From assembly GCA_028709215.1 (NCBI GenBank), contig JAQVXI010000019.1, positions 1 through 36,294 of the forward strand: 36,294 nucleotides of DNA. The letters are read 5' to 3'. Source of the stretch: Bacteroidales bacterium. Lineage in GTDB: Bacteria > Bacteroidota > Bacteroidia > Bacteroidales > UBA1402. Under the pieces are notes generated by a model that did not search any database, was not told the DNA's origin, and saw only the letters and a program-made list of their open reading frames with translations. Positions within the stretch are counted from its first letter, which is position 1. Each line of letters opens with the position of its first letter. Positions 1 to 7,302 of the stretch are shown one piece after another. The position numbers and the translations under genes are program-made.

Positions 1-4
1 AAGG

Positions 5-41
5 TTGGGGGTAACTTCTTTTGAGGTTGCCCCCGATTTTT
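5..41 (+). terminator. Intrinsic terminator of an upstream gene outside the window
   Basis: Bases 7-18 pair with 23-34 as a 12-bp stem (five G-C pairs at the base, two G-U pairs) around a TTTT loop. The stem can extend to 5-36, and five T follow at 37-41. This is the classic shape of a rho-independent terminator. It would end a plus-strand gene lying left of the window and insulate the HU genes that follow. Confidence 0.8.
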
Positions 42-56
42 CTGCTTTTGTATTTG
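27..56 (+). promoter_or_regulatory. Possible promoter for the HU gene pair
   Basis: TTG at 27-29 is followed after 19 bases by TGTATTTG at 49-56. This matches the Bacteroidota -33/-7 pattern (TTG, about 19 bases, TAnnTTTG) with one mismatch. It lies 53 bases before the TTG start of the first HU gene. The -33 element sits inside the terminator stem of the previous gene, which weakens the call. Confidence 0.3.
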
Positions 57-109
57 CTGCTTTCCCTTAAAAGTGTTAATATCGCAGTTGAATTGATTAA
101 ATCAGACGT

Positions 110-400
110 TTGAAACAAAAGGAATTTATAACCGCAGTATCCAAACAAACTCAATTGGATGAAGATCGGGTCGGAACTTTGCTGGAAGCGACGTGTCGCA
201 TCTTATCAGAGCAACTAATCCATGGAAACAGTATATTGATCCATGGGTTTGGTACGTTTGAAGTAAAGAAACGAGCAGAACGCATTTCTGTACACCCGGC
301 CACCGGCAAACGTTGGTTGGTTCCCCCTAAAATTGTACCGGTTTTTAAACCCGGCCCCACGTTAAAAGAGAAAATTAAACAACTGAACATCCATGAGTAA
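110..400 (+). CDS. HU-family DNA-binding protein
   Basis: This is a 96-residue nucleoid-associated protein of the HU/IHF fold, which binds and bends DNA as a dimer in the cytoplasm. The HU signature is clear: HGFGTFEVKKRAER near residues 44-57, the arm tip HPATGK with the DNA-intercalating proline, then VFKPGPTLKEKIK at the C-terminus. Length is normal for HU. The start is a TTG at 110; an in-frame stop at 98-100 leaves no upstream alternative, so the weak start seems real. Its last eight bases overlap the start of the HU-LysM gene, so the two are probably translationally coupled. Which HU/IHF subgroup it belongs to cannot be decided by eye. Confidence 0.9.
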   Translation: MKQKEFITAVSKQTQLDEDRVGTLLEATCRILSEQLIHGNSILIHGFGTFEVKKRAERISVHPATGKRWLVPPKIVPVFKPGPTLKEKIKQLNIHE

Positions 401-1592
401 CAAGCAGCTTTTTCAGGATATGGTCGATGAACTCGCCGCTTCCACCAACATTAAAAAGAAAGATGCAGAAGAATTTCTTAAATCCTTTTTTAGTACGCTC
501 GAAGAGGGTTTGATGCAGGATAAGGTTGTTAAAATCAATGGCTTGGGAACGTTTAAACTGATTGAGGTTGAAGCCCGGACCAGTGTGGATGTAAACACGG
601 GTAAATCCTTTATCATCAAAGAGCATTACAAATTGAGCTTTACCCCGGATGCTCAACTAAAAGATGCCGTTAATAAGCCGTTTGCCAATTTTGAGCCGGT
701 TGAAGCCGATTGTCCGGGAGACTCAGAAACGGAGGTTGTCCATTCCAAACCCAATGAAACGAAAACGTCGCAACCGGAAATACAGAGCAAGCCGGAGCCG
801 GAAACGGAATCTGAAGCGGATTCCCAATCCGAATTGGAGCCGGAACCACCCCGTCGATATACAAAGAATTATGTGAAAGGCAGCCCTCAAACCATTGGGG
901 GCAGTTCGGATTACAGCAGACATGCGAATGGTGGAGATGAGCCCAAAACAAGCAAGCGATTGCCTTGGTTCTTTATCATCGTTTTGGCCTTGTTGGTGGC
1001 CGTAGTGGCTTTATGGACTTATAAATCAAATTACGATGCCAAGCGCGAACGTCAACGTAAGATTGAATTTTTTCAACAATTCAAGGGCGATAGCGCGTCA
1101 AAAGTCATCAAACAACCGGTTCGTGACGACAAGCAACTGGAAGACTCCATCATGGCTGCGATTGAAGCCGATATTGCTGCCGATTCGATGGCTCGTTTGG
1201 AACAGGACCGTTTGGTGGAGGAAGCACTTGCTGTAACAGAGCCGAAAGTTTTGCCTCAGGCTACTCCTGTCAAACCCACGGTTCAACCCACAGTAAAGCC
1301 CACAGTCAAACCCACAGTTAAATCCACGGTCAAACCCACAACCACAAGTCCCAAAGCGGACACCTTTCGTGTCGGTGACCGCCTTACGTTGATGGCTGAA
1401 AAGCATTATGGTCACAAAGTGTTTTGGGTCTACTTGTATATTTACAATAAGGATCACATCAGTGACCCAAATGATATACCGGTGGGGACGATCATCAACA
1501 TTCCGGCTCAGGATATGTCGCGTATGAATCCCAAGGATCCGACCTGTTTGAAGAAAGCCTTGGAACTTCAGGAAAAAATCTTGTCCGAATAA
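393..1592 (+). CDS. Membrane-anchored HU-LysM fusion protein
   Basis: A 399-residue protein with four parts. Residues 1-95 form an HU-like domain (NGLGTFKLIEVEARTS, then LKDAVN), but the arm tip reads VDVNTG and lacks the proline that lets HU kink DNA. Residues about 105-155 are an acidic Glu/Pro/Ser linker. Residues 190-211 are one strongly hydrophobic membrane helix preceded by KTSKR. Residues about 293-316 are KPTV-type repeats, and 323-370 a LysM domain (FRVGDRLTLMAEKHYG to GTIINIP). If the HU domain is cytoplasmic, LysM must lie in the periplasm against peptidoglycan. That would make the protein a physical tether between DNA and cell wall; this role is inference. Both flanks of the helix are basic, so topology is not proven. 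It overlaps the HU gene by 8 bases. Confidence 0.85.
   Translation: MSNKQLFQDMVDELAASTNIKKKDAEEFLKSFFSTLEEGLMQDKVVKINGLGTFKLIEVEARTSVDVNTGKSFIIKEHYKLSFTPDAQLKDAVNKPFANFEPVEADCPGDSETEVVHSKPNETKTSQPEIQSKPEPETESEADSQSELEPEPPRRYTKNYVKGSPQTIGGSSDYSRHANGGDEPKTSKRLPWFFIIVLALLVAVVALWTYKSNYDAKRERQRKIEFFQQFKGDSASKVIKQPVRDDKQLEDSIMAAIEADIAADSMARLEQDRLVEEALAVTEPKVLPQATPVKPTVQPTVKPTVKPTVKSTVKPTTTSPKADTFRVGDRLTLMAEKHYGHKVFWVYLYIYNKDHISDPNDIPVGTIINIPAQDMSRMNPKDPTCLKKALELQEKILSE
1269..1340 (+). repeat. Tandem 12-bp repeat, six units, coding for KPTV-type repeats
   Basis: Six consecutive 12-base units resembling GTCAAACCCACA run in frame within the HU-LysM gene, encoding VKPT/VQPT/VKST. Units 1, 4 and 6 differ by at most one base. 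The peptide is an extended, rigid Pro/Thr spacer between the membrane helix and LysM. Such arrays change length by slippage, so copy number may vary between strains. Confidence 0.8.
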
Positions 1593-1636
1593 GACTTTAT
1601 TAAACAGATTTAGGAAGCACTTAATGATTTTTAACG

Positions 1637-1675
1637 CACCCAGATGCCATTTACGGGGTCTGGGTGTTTAATTTT
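1637..1675 (+). terminator. Terminator of the HU/HU-LysM pair
   Basis: CACCCAGA at 1637-1644 pairs perfectly with TCTGGGTG at 1659-1666 (8 bp, 14-base loop), followed by a T-rich tract to 1675. It lies 44 bases after the HU-LysM stop codon and separates that pair from the Bat operon. The loop is longer than usual, so efficiency is uncertain. Confidence 0.6.
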
Positions 1676-1676
1676 G
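1669..1676 (+). promoter_or_regulatory. Candidate -7 box of the Bat operon promoter
   Basis: TAATTTTG is an exact match to the Bacteroidota -7 consensus TAnnTTTG, 39 bases before the moxR start at 1716. No good -33 TTG is seen at 19-21 bases upstream, and the box overlaps the U-tract of the preceding terminator. Confidence 0.4.
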
Positions 1677-1715
1677 CAAAGCAGTAAAACAAATACAACT
1701 AAAAACCATAAACTC

Positions 1716-2711
1716 ATGAGTCAAACCGTCAATATTCGTGAACTAAACGAATTAATTGAGCAAAAAAGTGCGTTCGTCGAAACCATTCAAATCGGCATGG
1801 AACGCAACATTGTTGGGCAAAAACACTTGGTTGAATCCTTACTGATTGGTCTGCTTTCGGATGGACACATCTTGTTGGAAGGTGTCCCCGGTCTGGCAAA
1901 GACGTTAGCCATCAAAAGTTTGTCTAACCTGATCGATGCGAAGTTCAGCCGCATACAATTTACGCCGGACTTATTGCCTGCCGATGTCATCGGTACCATG
2001 ATTTATAGTCAAAAAAACGAAGAATTTACCGTGCGCAAAGGACCGATTTTTGCCAATTTTGTTTTGGCAGATGAGATCAACCGTGCCCCTGCAAAAGTAC
2101 AAAGCGCCTTGTTGGAAGCGATGCAAGAACGTCAGATAACGATCAGTGAGCATACCTATTCACTGGAAGCACCCTTCTTGGTCATGGCAACCCAAAACCC
2201 CATAGAACAAGAAGGAACCTATCCGTTGCCCGAAGCTCAAGTCGACCGTTTTATGCTGAAGGTCATCATTGGGTATCCGCAAAAAGAGGAAGAAGTACGC
2301 ATCATTCGACAGAATATTGGAGCACCGAGCATTCAATTGGCTCCGGTTTTAAAACCGGAAGATATACTTGAAGCGCGCAAGGTAGTCCGTCAGGTGTATA
2401 TGGACGAAAAAATCGAACGATACATTGTCGATATTGTATTTGCTACGCGTTATCCGGAAAACTACGGCTTGGATTCTCTAAAAGATATGATTTCTTTTGG
2501 TGGTTCGCCGCGTGCATCCATCAATTTGGCCTTGGCCGCACGTGCGTATGCCTTTATCAAACGCCGTGGATATGTAATCCCCGAAGATGTACGTGCCGTA
2601 TGCCACGACGTCTTGCGTCATCGCATCGGTTTGAGCTACGAAGCGGAAGCCAATAACCTTAGCAGCGAAGAAATTATCAGTCAAATACTCAACGCCGTCG
2701 AAGTGCCCTAA
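1716..2711 (+). CDS. MoxR-family AAA+ ATPase
   Basis: A 331-residue cytoplasmic AAA+ ATPase of the MoxR family, thought to act as a chaperone for von Willebrand A (VWA) partner proteins encoded beside it. Seen directly: Walker A GVPGLAKT at residues 56-63, Walker B LADEIN around 117-122, and the sensor-1 region ATQNP near 158-162. The reading frame is open back to 1644, but the ATG at 1716 (MSQTVNIREL) gives the usual MoxR length and leaves room for a leader. It opens the Bat operon; the DUF58 gene begins 9 bases after its stop. Gene order moxR-DUF58-bat matches Bat loci in Bacteroidota. Confidence 0.93.
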   Translation: MSQTVNIRELNELIEQKSAFVETIQIGMERNIVGQKHLVESLLIGLLSDGHILLEGVPGLAKTLAIKSLSNLIDAKFSRIQFTPDLLPADVIGTMIYSQKNEEFTVRKGPIFANFVLADEINRAPAKVQSALLEAMQERQITISEHTYSLEAPFLVMATQNPIEQEGTYPLPEAQVDRFMLKVIIGYPQKEEEVRIIRQNIGAPSIQLAPVLKPEDILEARKVVRQVYMDEKIERYIVDIVFATRYPENYGLDSLKDMISFGGSPRASINLALAARAYAFIKRRGYVIPEDVRAVCHDVLRHRIGLSYEAEANNLSSEEIISQILNAVEVP

Positions 2712-2720
2712 TGCAACTCT

Positions 2721-3590
2721 ATGGAAACCAATGAACTGTTAAAGCGGGTTCGGAAAATTGAAATCAAAACGCGTGGACTGTCCCGAAATATTTTTGCCGG
2801 ACAATACCATACTGCGTTTAAAGGGAGAGGTATGGCCTTTGCTGAAGTGCGTGAATATCAATATGGTGACGATGTGCGCAACATTGATTGGAACGTGACC
2901 GCTCGCTTTGATCGTCCTTTTATAAAAGTCTTTGAGGAAGAACGGGAGTTGACGGTGATGTTGTTGGTTGATGTTTCGGGAAGTCGACTGTTTGGTACCG
3001 ATGCTTTGCTCAAAAAAAATGTCATCACTGAAATTGCCGCGACACTGGCCTTTTCTGCCATCCAAAACAACGATAAGATCGGTGTGATTTTCTTTTCTGA
3101 CAAGATGGAGAAGTATATACCGCCCAAAAAAGGTAAAAAGCATATACTGTACATCATTCGGGAATTGATTGATTTTGAACCCGAGCATAAAAAGACGGAT
3201 TTGTCCGCAGCCATCAAATATTTGACGCATGTCATCAAAAAGCGTTGCACCGCGTTTGTGTTATCGGATTTTATTGATGTCAAGGATTTTAAAACCGATT
3301 TGACCATTGCGAACCGCAAACACGACATCGTCGCTGTTCAGGTTTACGATCAACGAGAGGCCGAATTGCCCAATGTGGGACTCATACAGGTTAAAGATGC
3401 TGAAACCGGTATGGAACGTTTGTTGAATACGAGCGTATCCGAGGTGCGCAAAGGCTATTCGGAATGGTGGAGCGATCATCAGGCGCGATTGTCTGAAACG
3501 TTCAAAAAATGCGGTGTGGATGCGACCTCCGTTTCGACCCAACAAGATTATGTTAAAGCGTTGATGAACCTGTTTAGTTTGAGAAGATAA
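2721..3590 (+). CDS. DUF58 domain protein of the Bat locus
   Basis: A 289-residue soluble protein of the DUF58 family, whose fold is VWA-like. The family signature YQYGDDVRNIDWNVTAR lies at about residues 46-62. A metal-binding (MIDAS-type) motif DVSGS follows near residues 84-88. No membrane segment is seen. DUF58 proteins accompany MoxR ATPases and are presumed partners or substrates. It sits 9 bases after moxR and 4 bases before the next gene, so it is clearly part of the same operon. Confidence 0.9.
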   Translation: METNELLKRVRKIEIKTRGLSRNIFAGQYHTAFKGRGMAFAEVREYQYGDDVRNIDWNVTARFDRPFIKVFEEERELTVMLLVDVSGSRLFGTDALLKKNVITEIAATLAFSAIQNNDKIGVIFFSDKMEKYIPPKKGKKHILYIIRELIDFEPEHKKTDLSAAIKYLTHVIKKRCTAFVLSDFIDVKDFKTDLTIANRKHDIVAVQVYDQREAELPNVGLIQVKDAETGMERLLNTSVSEVRKGYSEWWSDHQARLSETFKKCGVDATSVSTQQDYVKALMNLFSLRR

Positions 3591-3594
3591 GCAC

Positions 3595-4551
3595 ATGCGA
3601 AGAATCAATATTCATACAATCCTGTTGTTTTGTCTAAGTTGCTTGGGCGGTCAACAATTGCGTGCTCAGGCCAATCTTACGGCAACACTGGATTCAACAC
3701 AAATGTGGATTGGACATCAATCCTTGCTACACTTGGAAGTTTCCGGTCCGGACGACCTGTCGGTGCAATGGCCGGAATTTCCGGGAGATAGCCTCATTAC
3801 GGGTATTGAAATCCTGAGACGGGGGCCGGTGGATACACTGGAGCACAGCAGCGGTACGATTCATATGAAGCGATCGTACGTCGTTACATCGTTTGATTCC
3901 GGCCTGTATTACATTCCGCCCATTTATATGGCTACCGGCACTGACAGTATTGCCAGTAATTCGCTTGCGCTCAAAATTCATACCTTTGAAGTGGATCCCA
4001 ATCAGGCGGAATTGTTTGACATCAAACCCGTTGTCAAACCTCGTTTTGTTTTGGCCGATTACGCAAATTATATTGCGTTGTTCTTTGGTGTGTATGCCTT
4101 GGCTTTGTTGTTGATTTGGTTGTTTTTGAAGCGAAAATATCGGGTTCGAAAAGCGGACTTATTGGCCGAGCAAATCGCTCAATTACCCGCTCATGTCTGG
4201 GCTTCGTTTGAATTGGATCGACTGAAAGCGGACCAACTCTGGAGAGAAGGCATGGTAAAAGCGTATTACAGTCGTTTGTCGGATATCCTACGTGGATATA
4301 TGGAGCGTCGTTATCACATCAATGCACTTGAAATGACCAGTAGCGAAATTCTGACGTTGTTTGCACGCGATCGAAACATGCAATCTGTTTATCAAAATCT
4401 CAAGCAAATTCTTCAATTAAGTGATTTGGTGAAATTTGCGAAGTTTGTTCCGCTGGAAAATGAGCACGAACTCAGTCTGATGAACGCATATCTGTTTATC
4501 AATCAGACAAAAGTAGAAGAAGTTGAAACCAAAGAAGAAGATACAAAATGA
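3595..4551 (+). CDS. Bat-locus membrane protein of unknown function
   Basis: A 318-residue protein found between the DUF58 and batA genes. The N-terminus is a signal peptide ending near LRAQA (about residue 27). A periplasmic domain of about 125 residues follows, with an Ig-like beta pattern reminiscent of BatD. One membrane helix lies at about residues 156-178 (IALFFGVYALALLLIWLFL), then a basic stretch and a mostly helical cytoplasmic C-terminus. I do not recognise a characterised family. Position, and a 4-base ATGA overlap with batA, say it works with the Bat VWA proteins. The layout (periplasmic beta domain, helix, cytoplasmic tail) resembles a shortened BatD, but homology is not shown. 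Confidence 0.85.
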   Translation: MRRINIHTILLFCLSCLGGQQLRAQANLTATLDSTQMWIGHQSLLHLEVSGPDDLSVQWPEFPGDSLITGIEILRRGPVDTLEHSSGTIHMKRSYVVTSFDSGLYYIPPIYMATGTDSIASNSLALKIHTFEVDPNQAELFDIKPVVKPRFVLADYANYIALFFGVYALALLLIWLFLKRKYRVRKADLLAEQIAQLPAHVWASFELDRLKADQLWREGMVKAYYSRLSDILRGYMERRYHINALEMTSSEILTLFARDRNMQSVYQNLKQILQLSDLVKFAKFVPLENEHELSLMNAYLFINQTKVEEVETKEEDTK

Positions 4552-5531
4552 CATTTGCACAACCATACTATTTGTATTTGCTTTTGTTGTTGCTGCCTGC
4601 CGTTGTTTGGTACGTACTCAAACACAAGAAACGCTATCCGAGCCTACAGGTTTCCAACAGTTTTGCCTTTGAGCACGTAAAGCCCGGTTTGCGGGAACGC
4701 CTCGAACACGTTCCTTTTATACTTCGCCTGTTGGCTTTGGCTTTGATCGTGGTGGTATTGGCACGACCTCAGTCATCCAATAGCTTTCAAAATGTGGATA
4801 CCGAAGGGATTGACATCGTATTATCGTTGGATATTTCCAGCAGTATGTTGGCTGAGGACTTGAAACCGAACCGACTGGAAGCAGCCAAAACAGTTGCATC
4901 CCGCTTCATTGCCGGCCGTCCAAACGACCACATTGGCTTGGTGGTATTCTCCGCACAAAGCTTTACGCAATGTCCATTGACCACCGATCATACGGTGTTG
5001 CTCAATTTATTTAACAGCATTCAAAGCGGTATGATCGAAGATGGAACCGCCATTGGATTGGGATTGGCCAATGCGATTAGTCGCATCAAGGATTCTCAGG
5101 CCAAATCGAAGGTGATCATTCTTTTGACCGATGGTTCAAACAACCGAGGAGACATTGATCCCATCACGGCAGCAGAGATTGCTCAAACATTTGGTGTTCG
5201 TGTATATACCATTGGTATCGGAACACGAGGCAAAGCTCCCTATCCCTTTCAGACGGCATTTGGAGTGCAGTATCAAAACATCGATGTAGACATCGATGAG
5301 ACCTCGCTCAAACAAATCGCCTCGTTGACCGGTGGAGAGTATTACCGAGCGACGGATAACAATAGTTTGACGTCCATCTATGAACAAATAGATCAATTGG
5401 AAAAAACAAAGTTTAACGTGCGGGAATACAGCAAACGCCAGGAGGAATACCGTCTGTTTGCGCTTATAGCCTTAATGTTGATGCTGCTGGAATTTGCTTT
5501 GCGTCATGTTGTATTGCGTCGTTTACCTTAA
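4548..5531 (+). CDS. batA: BatA, von Willebrand A domain membrane protein
   Basis: A 327-residue inner-membrane protein: an N-terminal helix near residues 6-22 (YYLYLLLLLLPAVVWYVL), a second near 57-72 (ILRLLALALIVVVLA), a VWA domain about 85-290, and a C-terminal helix near 305-325. The metal-ion-dependent adhesion site is intact: DISSS near residues 95-99, with TDGSN further on. In Bacteroides fragilis the bat genes were linked to aerotolerance; the molecular function is not settled. Translation is coupled to the previous gene (ATGA overlap at 4548-4551), and batB follows after 12 bases. BatA is distinguished from BatB by order and similarity. Confidence 0.9.
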   Translation: MTFAQPYYLYLLLLLLPAVVWYVLKHKKRYPSLQVSNSFAFEHVKPGLRERLEHVPFILRLLALALIVVVLARPQSSNSFQNVDTEGIDIVLSLDISSSMLAEDLKPNRLEAAKTVASRFIAGRPNDHIGLVVFSAQSFTQCPLTTDHTVLLNLFNSIQSGMIEDGTAIGLGLANAISRIKDSQAKSKVIILLTDGSNNRGDIDPITAAEIAQTFGVRVYTIGIGTRGKAPYPFQTAFGVQYQNIDVDIDETSLKQIASLTGGEYYRATDNNSLTSIYEQIDQLEKTKFNVREYSKRQEEYRLFALIALMLMLLEFALRHVVLRRLP

Positions 5532-5543
5532 ACCCATAGCCTT

Positions 5544-6563
5544 ATGTTTCGATTCTCGAACCCGGAATATCTGTATTTTCTAGTTATACTGCCCGTTCTT
5601 TTGGTGGTTGAATGGATGATGCACCTGCGGCAACGCAAACGCTTGAGGGCTTTCGGCAATCCGGTTCTGCTTGCGCAGTTGATGCCCGACGCATCCTTTC
5701 GCCGTCCAATCGCAAAAACCATTTTGCAATTGATGGCACTGACCGTTGCCGTGTTTATGGTTGCCGGCCCTCAGTTTGGATCCAAAAAAGAAACGGTCAA
5801 ACGTCGATCGGCCGAATTGATGATCGCATTGGATATTTCCAATTCGATGATGGCAGAAGATGTGCTTCCCAGTCGTTTGGAAAAATCCAAACAAGTGGTT
5901 TCCCGTTTGGTGGATCGTTTGGACGACGATCGCATCGGTTTGGTTGTCTTTGCCGGAGAAGCGTATACGCAATTGCCCATAACGAGTGATTATATTTCGG
6001 CCAAAGTGTTCCTCAATACATTATCTCCCGATTTGATTCAGGCACAAGGTACGGCCATTGGTGCGGCCATTGATTTGTGTGTGCGTTCTTTTGGGCCTCA
6101 GGGCGATGCAGGGCGAGCCATTATCGTAATCACCGATGGTGAGGATTTTGAAGGAGATGCGGTAAGTAGTGCTCAAAAGGCTGTTGAAAATGGGATTCAG
6201 GTACACGTGATCGGGATGGGGGATCCGAAAGGAAGTCCAATACCAACTGGTAATGGCATCAATGATTTTCGAAAAGACAAAGCGGGTCAAGTCGTCATAA
6301 CCAAACTCAACGAAAGTATGGGGCAGGAGATTGCTGCCGCCGGGCAAGGAACGTACATACGTGCGGATAACAGCAATGCGGCGCTTAGAAGTTTGATTCA
6401 AACGTTGGACAAAATGACCAAGTCGGAAGTAGAGGCCGAAATCTACACTGCCTACGATGAGCAGTTTCAAGGTTTGGCTTGGTTTGTATTTGTTTTGTTG
6501 CTTTTGGATATTTTCCTTCTGGAACGAAAAGACCCACGCTTAAAGAATGTAAAATTGTTTTGA
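5544..6563 (+). CDS. batB: BatB, von Willebrand A domain membrane protein
   Basis: A 339-residue paralogue of BatA with the same plan: two N-terminal membrane helices (residues about 8-25 and 57-74), a VWA domain with MIDAS motif DISNS near 97-101 and TDGED further on, and a C-terminal helix (GLAWFVFVLLLLDIFLL, about 312-328). It probably presents the VWA domain beside BatA for binding other Bat proteins. It is separated from batA by 12 bases and from batC by 2 bases. The MoxR ATPase upstream is the expected energy-supplying partner. Confidence 0.9.
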   Translation: MFRFSNPEYLYFLVILPVLLVVEWMMHLRQRKRLRAFGNPVLLAQLMPDASFRRPIAKTILQLMALTVAVFMVAGPQFGSKKETVKRRSAELMIALDISNSMMAEDVLPSRLEKSKQVVSRLVDRLDDDRIGLVVFAGEAYTQLPITSDYISAKVFLNTLSPDLIQAQGTAIGAAIDLCVRSFGPQGDAGRAIIVITDGEDFEGDAVSSAQKAVENGIQVHVIGMGDPKGSPIPTGNGINDFRKDKAGQVVITKLNESMGQEIAAAGQGTYIRADNSNAALRSLIQTLDKMTKSEVEAEIYTAYDEQFQGLAWFVFVLLLLDIFLLERKDPRLKNVKLF

Positions 6564-6565
6564 GA

Positions 6566-7282
6566 ATGAGACAGATCCAATTATCCATCGTAAGCTTTTT
6601 GCTTGTTTTCGGAACCGGAACGCTTGTTGCTCAGAAAGCGGTTCGAAGCCATGTGCGTAGCGGCAACAAACAATACGAACAGCAGGCGTACACGCAGTCC
6701 GAGATCGAATACCGCAAAGCATTGGAGTTAAATCCACGTTCACCGGAAGCGCTCTATAATCTTGGGAATGCACTTTTTAAACAGGAGAAAGCCAAGGATG
6801 CACTCGAAATGTATCAGGTGGCACTTTCACAGGTGCAAGACCCGGGTCAGGCGGCCCAAATTCTGCACAACATCGGAAATGCGGGCATGCAGGAAAAGGA
6901 CTATTCAAAAGCCGTTGAAGCGTATCGCATGGCCCTTCGTTACCAGCCCTCGGATGATGAGACGCGCTACAACCTGGCCGTCGCTCAGTCTATGTTGAAA
7001 CAGCAACAACAGCAACAGCAACAGAAAGAAGACGAATCGGAACAGGAGAAGGAGCAAGAGAAAGAGCAACAAGACCAACAGCAGCAAGATCAACAAGATC
7101 AACAGCAGCAACAGCAAGAGCAGGATCAGTCCCAGGAACAGGAGGGTCAAGAACAAGTTTCAAAGGAAAAAGCTCAACAGCTGCTGGATGCATTGATGCA
7201 GGACGAGCAGGAATTGCAGGAAAAAGTACGTAAGCTTCAAATGCAACAAGGGCAATCCCGTAATCCGGAAAAAGATTGGTAA
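6566..7282 (+). CDS. batC: BatC, TPR protein with Gln-rich tail
   Basis: A 238-residue protein: a signal peptide (residues 1-23, ending LVAQ), tetratricopeptide repeats at about 25-145 (NKQYEQQAYTQSEIEYRKAL and similar units), a very Gln/Glu-rich segment at about 146-195, and a conserved tail ending NPEKDW. TPRs make protein contacts, so BatC is likely a periplasmic scaffold for the VWA proteins. The frame is open back to 6479 inside batB, but the ATG at 6566, two bases after the batB stop, starts a proper signal peptide and is chosen. Confidence 0.88.
   Translation: MRQIQLSIVSFLLVFGTGTLVAQKAVRSHVRSGNKQYEQQAYTQSEIEYRKALELNPRSPEALYNLGNALFKQEKAKDALEMYQVALSQVQDPGQAAQILHNIGNAGMQEKDYSKAVEAYRMALRYQPSDDETRYNLAVAQSMLKQQQQQQQQKEDESEQEKEQEKEQQDQQQQDQQDQQQQQQEQDQSQEQEGQEQVSKEKAQQLLDALMQDEQELQEKVRKLQMQQGQSRNPEKDW
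7001..7155 (+). repeat. CAG/CAA low-complexity tract in batC
   Basis: Mixed CAG and CAA codons with GAA/GAG and GAT/GAC interruptions encode runs of up to eight glutamines. The codon mixture suggests selection for the peptide rather than a simple trinucleotide expansion. Confidence 0.75.
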
Positions 7283-7302
7283 TTTATCGTAACTTTGTAA
7301 AG

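Noticed and set aside
6905-7156. Minus-strand frame of 83 residues, mostly leucine
   Set aside because: It is the antisense reading of the CAG/CAA tract in batC; no signal of an independent gene.
7290-7297. TAACTTTG as a promoter of batD
   Set aside because: It matches TAnnTTTG but ends only 5 bases before the batD ATG, inside a tight operon; chance match is likelier.
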